Below, in pieces: positions 5,468-5,606 of a stretch of DNA of 5,606 bases. Both the position numbers and the translations under genes were made by a program. Origin of the DNA: Bacillota bacterium (lineage in GTDB: Bacteria > Bacillota > Clostridia > Christensenellales > SZUA-584); assembly GCA_023459495.1 (NCBI GenBank), contig JAEWTL010000050.1, positions 1 through 5,606 of the forward strand, given 5' to 3'. Each line of letters starts with the position of its first letter. Within the stretch, counting starts at the first letter, position 1. The notes beneath the pieces were generated by a model that saw only the letters and a list, made by a program, of their open reading frames with translations, made no database searches and had not been told where the DNA came from.

Positions 5468-5606
5468 ATGTACAACGATAGAAATGAGCCTGCAATAACT
5501 GCATTGCTAAATGATGAGACACATTCCTCTATCCATAAATTACTGGTTCAGGTTGCAAGTATCTATGACGTAAAAGATTTGGCTGCGCAACTTAATGCTG
5601 CAACCG
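5468..5606 (+). CDS. Start of an unknown gene, truncated by the window edge
   Basis: An open frame starts at ATG 5468 (MYNDRNEPAITALLND) and stays open for 46 codons to the end of the window. GGAG (5459-5462) five bases before the ATG is a good ribosome site. The visible part is soluble and probably helical, with segments such as IHKLLVQVASIYDVKDL; it shows no signal peptide or membrane span. I do not recognise the family from this fragment. It is transcribed away from the nuclease gene, with a 223-base shared control region between them. No clear promoter for it could be picked out. The real length and function lie outside the window. Confidence 0.65.
   Translation, partial: MYNDRNEPAITALLNDETHSSIHKLLVQVASIYDVKDLAAQLNAAT

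Noticed and set aside
1..5606. CRISPR arrays, tRNA or rRNA genes
   Set aside because: No regularly spaced repeats, cloverleaf-like sequences or rRNA stretches were noticed on reading; no dedicated scan could be run.

Overview
The window looks like accessory DNA, plasmid or genomic island, from an enterobacterium. This rests on the mix of genes (an IS transposase of the ISNCY/IS481-like kind, a secreted thermonuclease-type nuclease, a PLD-like protein, a DUF3800 protein), on E. coli-like Shine-Dalgarno sequences, and on patchy base composition: the transposase region is balanced, while roughly 1711-3744 is clearly AT-rich. No replication, partition or conjugation gene is visible, so plasmid versus island cannot be settled. 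The species assignment is an inference.

Layout. Bases 1-192 hold no supported gene, only a small inverted repeat. Bases 193-1681 are an insertion element: paired ATGTCCG-type end repeats on the left, an intact 468-residue DDE transposase (253-1659), and a degraded inverted copy of the end repeat on the right. Thirty bases after that repeat, on the same strand, begins a DUF3800-domain protein (1711-2757). It converges on a strong intrinsic terminator (2761-2783) that serves the opposite strand.

The rest is mostly a minus-strand gene train read from right to left. It comprises an exported staphylococcal-nuclease-fold protein (5244-4729), an unrecognised 307-residue protein with a possible zinc-binding Cys/His cluster (4723-3800), a PLD-like protein with a C-terminal winged-helix-like domain (3744-2965), and a 64-residue orphan (2968-2774). 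The orphan overlaps the PLD gene by ATGA and its stop codon lies inside the terminator stem. The first pair is separated by only 5 bases and the last pair overlaps, so each pair is probably translationally coupled. A 55-base gap with a possible weak promoter separates the two pairs.

At the right end a 223-base divergent intergenic region carries an extended -10 promoter for the nuclease and four short palindromes. It leads to the start of a plus-strand gene (5468 onward) that runs off the window.

The most interesting candidate for an undescribed system is the minus-strand train, which puts two unrelated nuclease folds with two unknown proteins. The other is the DUF3800 gene packed against the IS. 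Neither is proven to be a functional system by the sequence alone.
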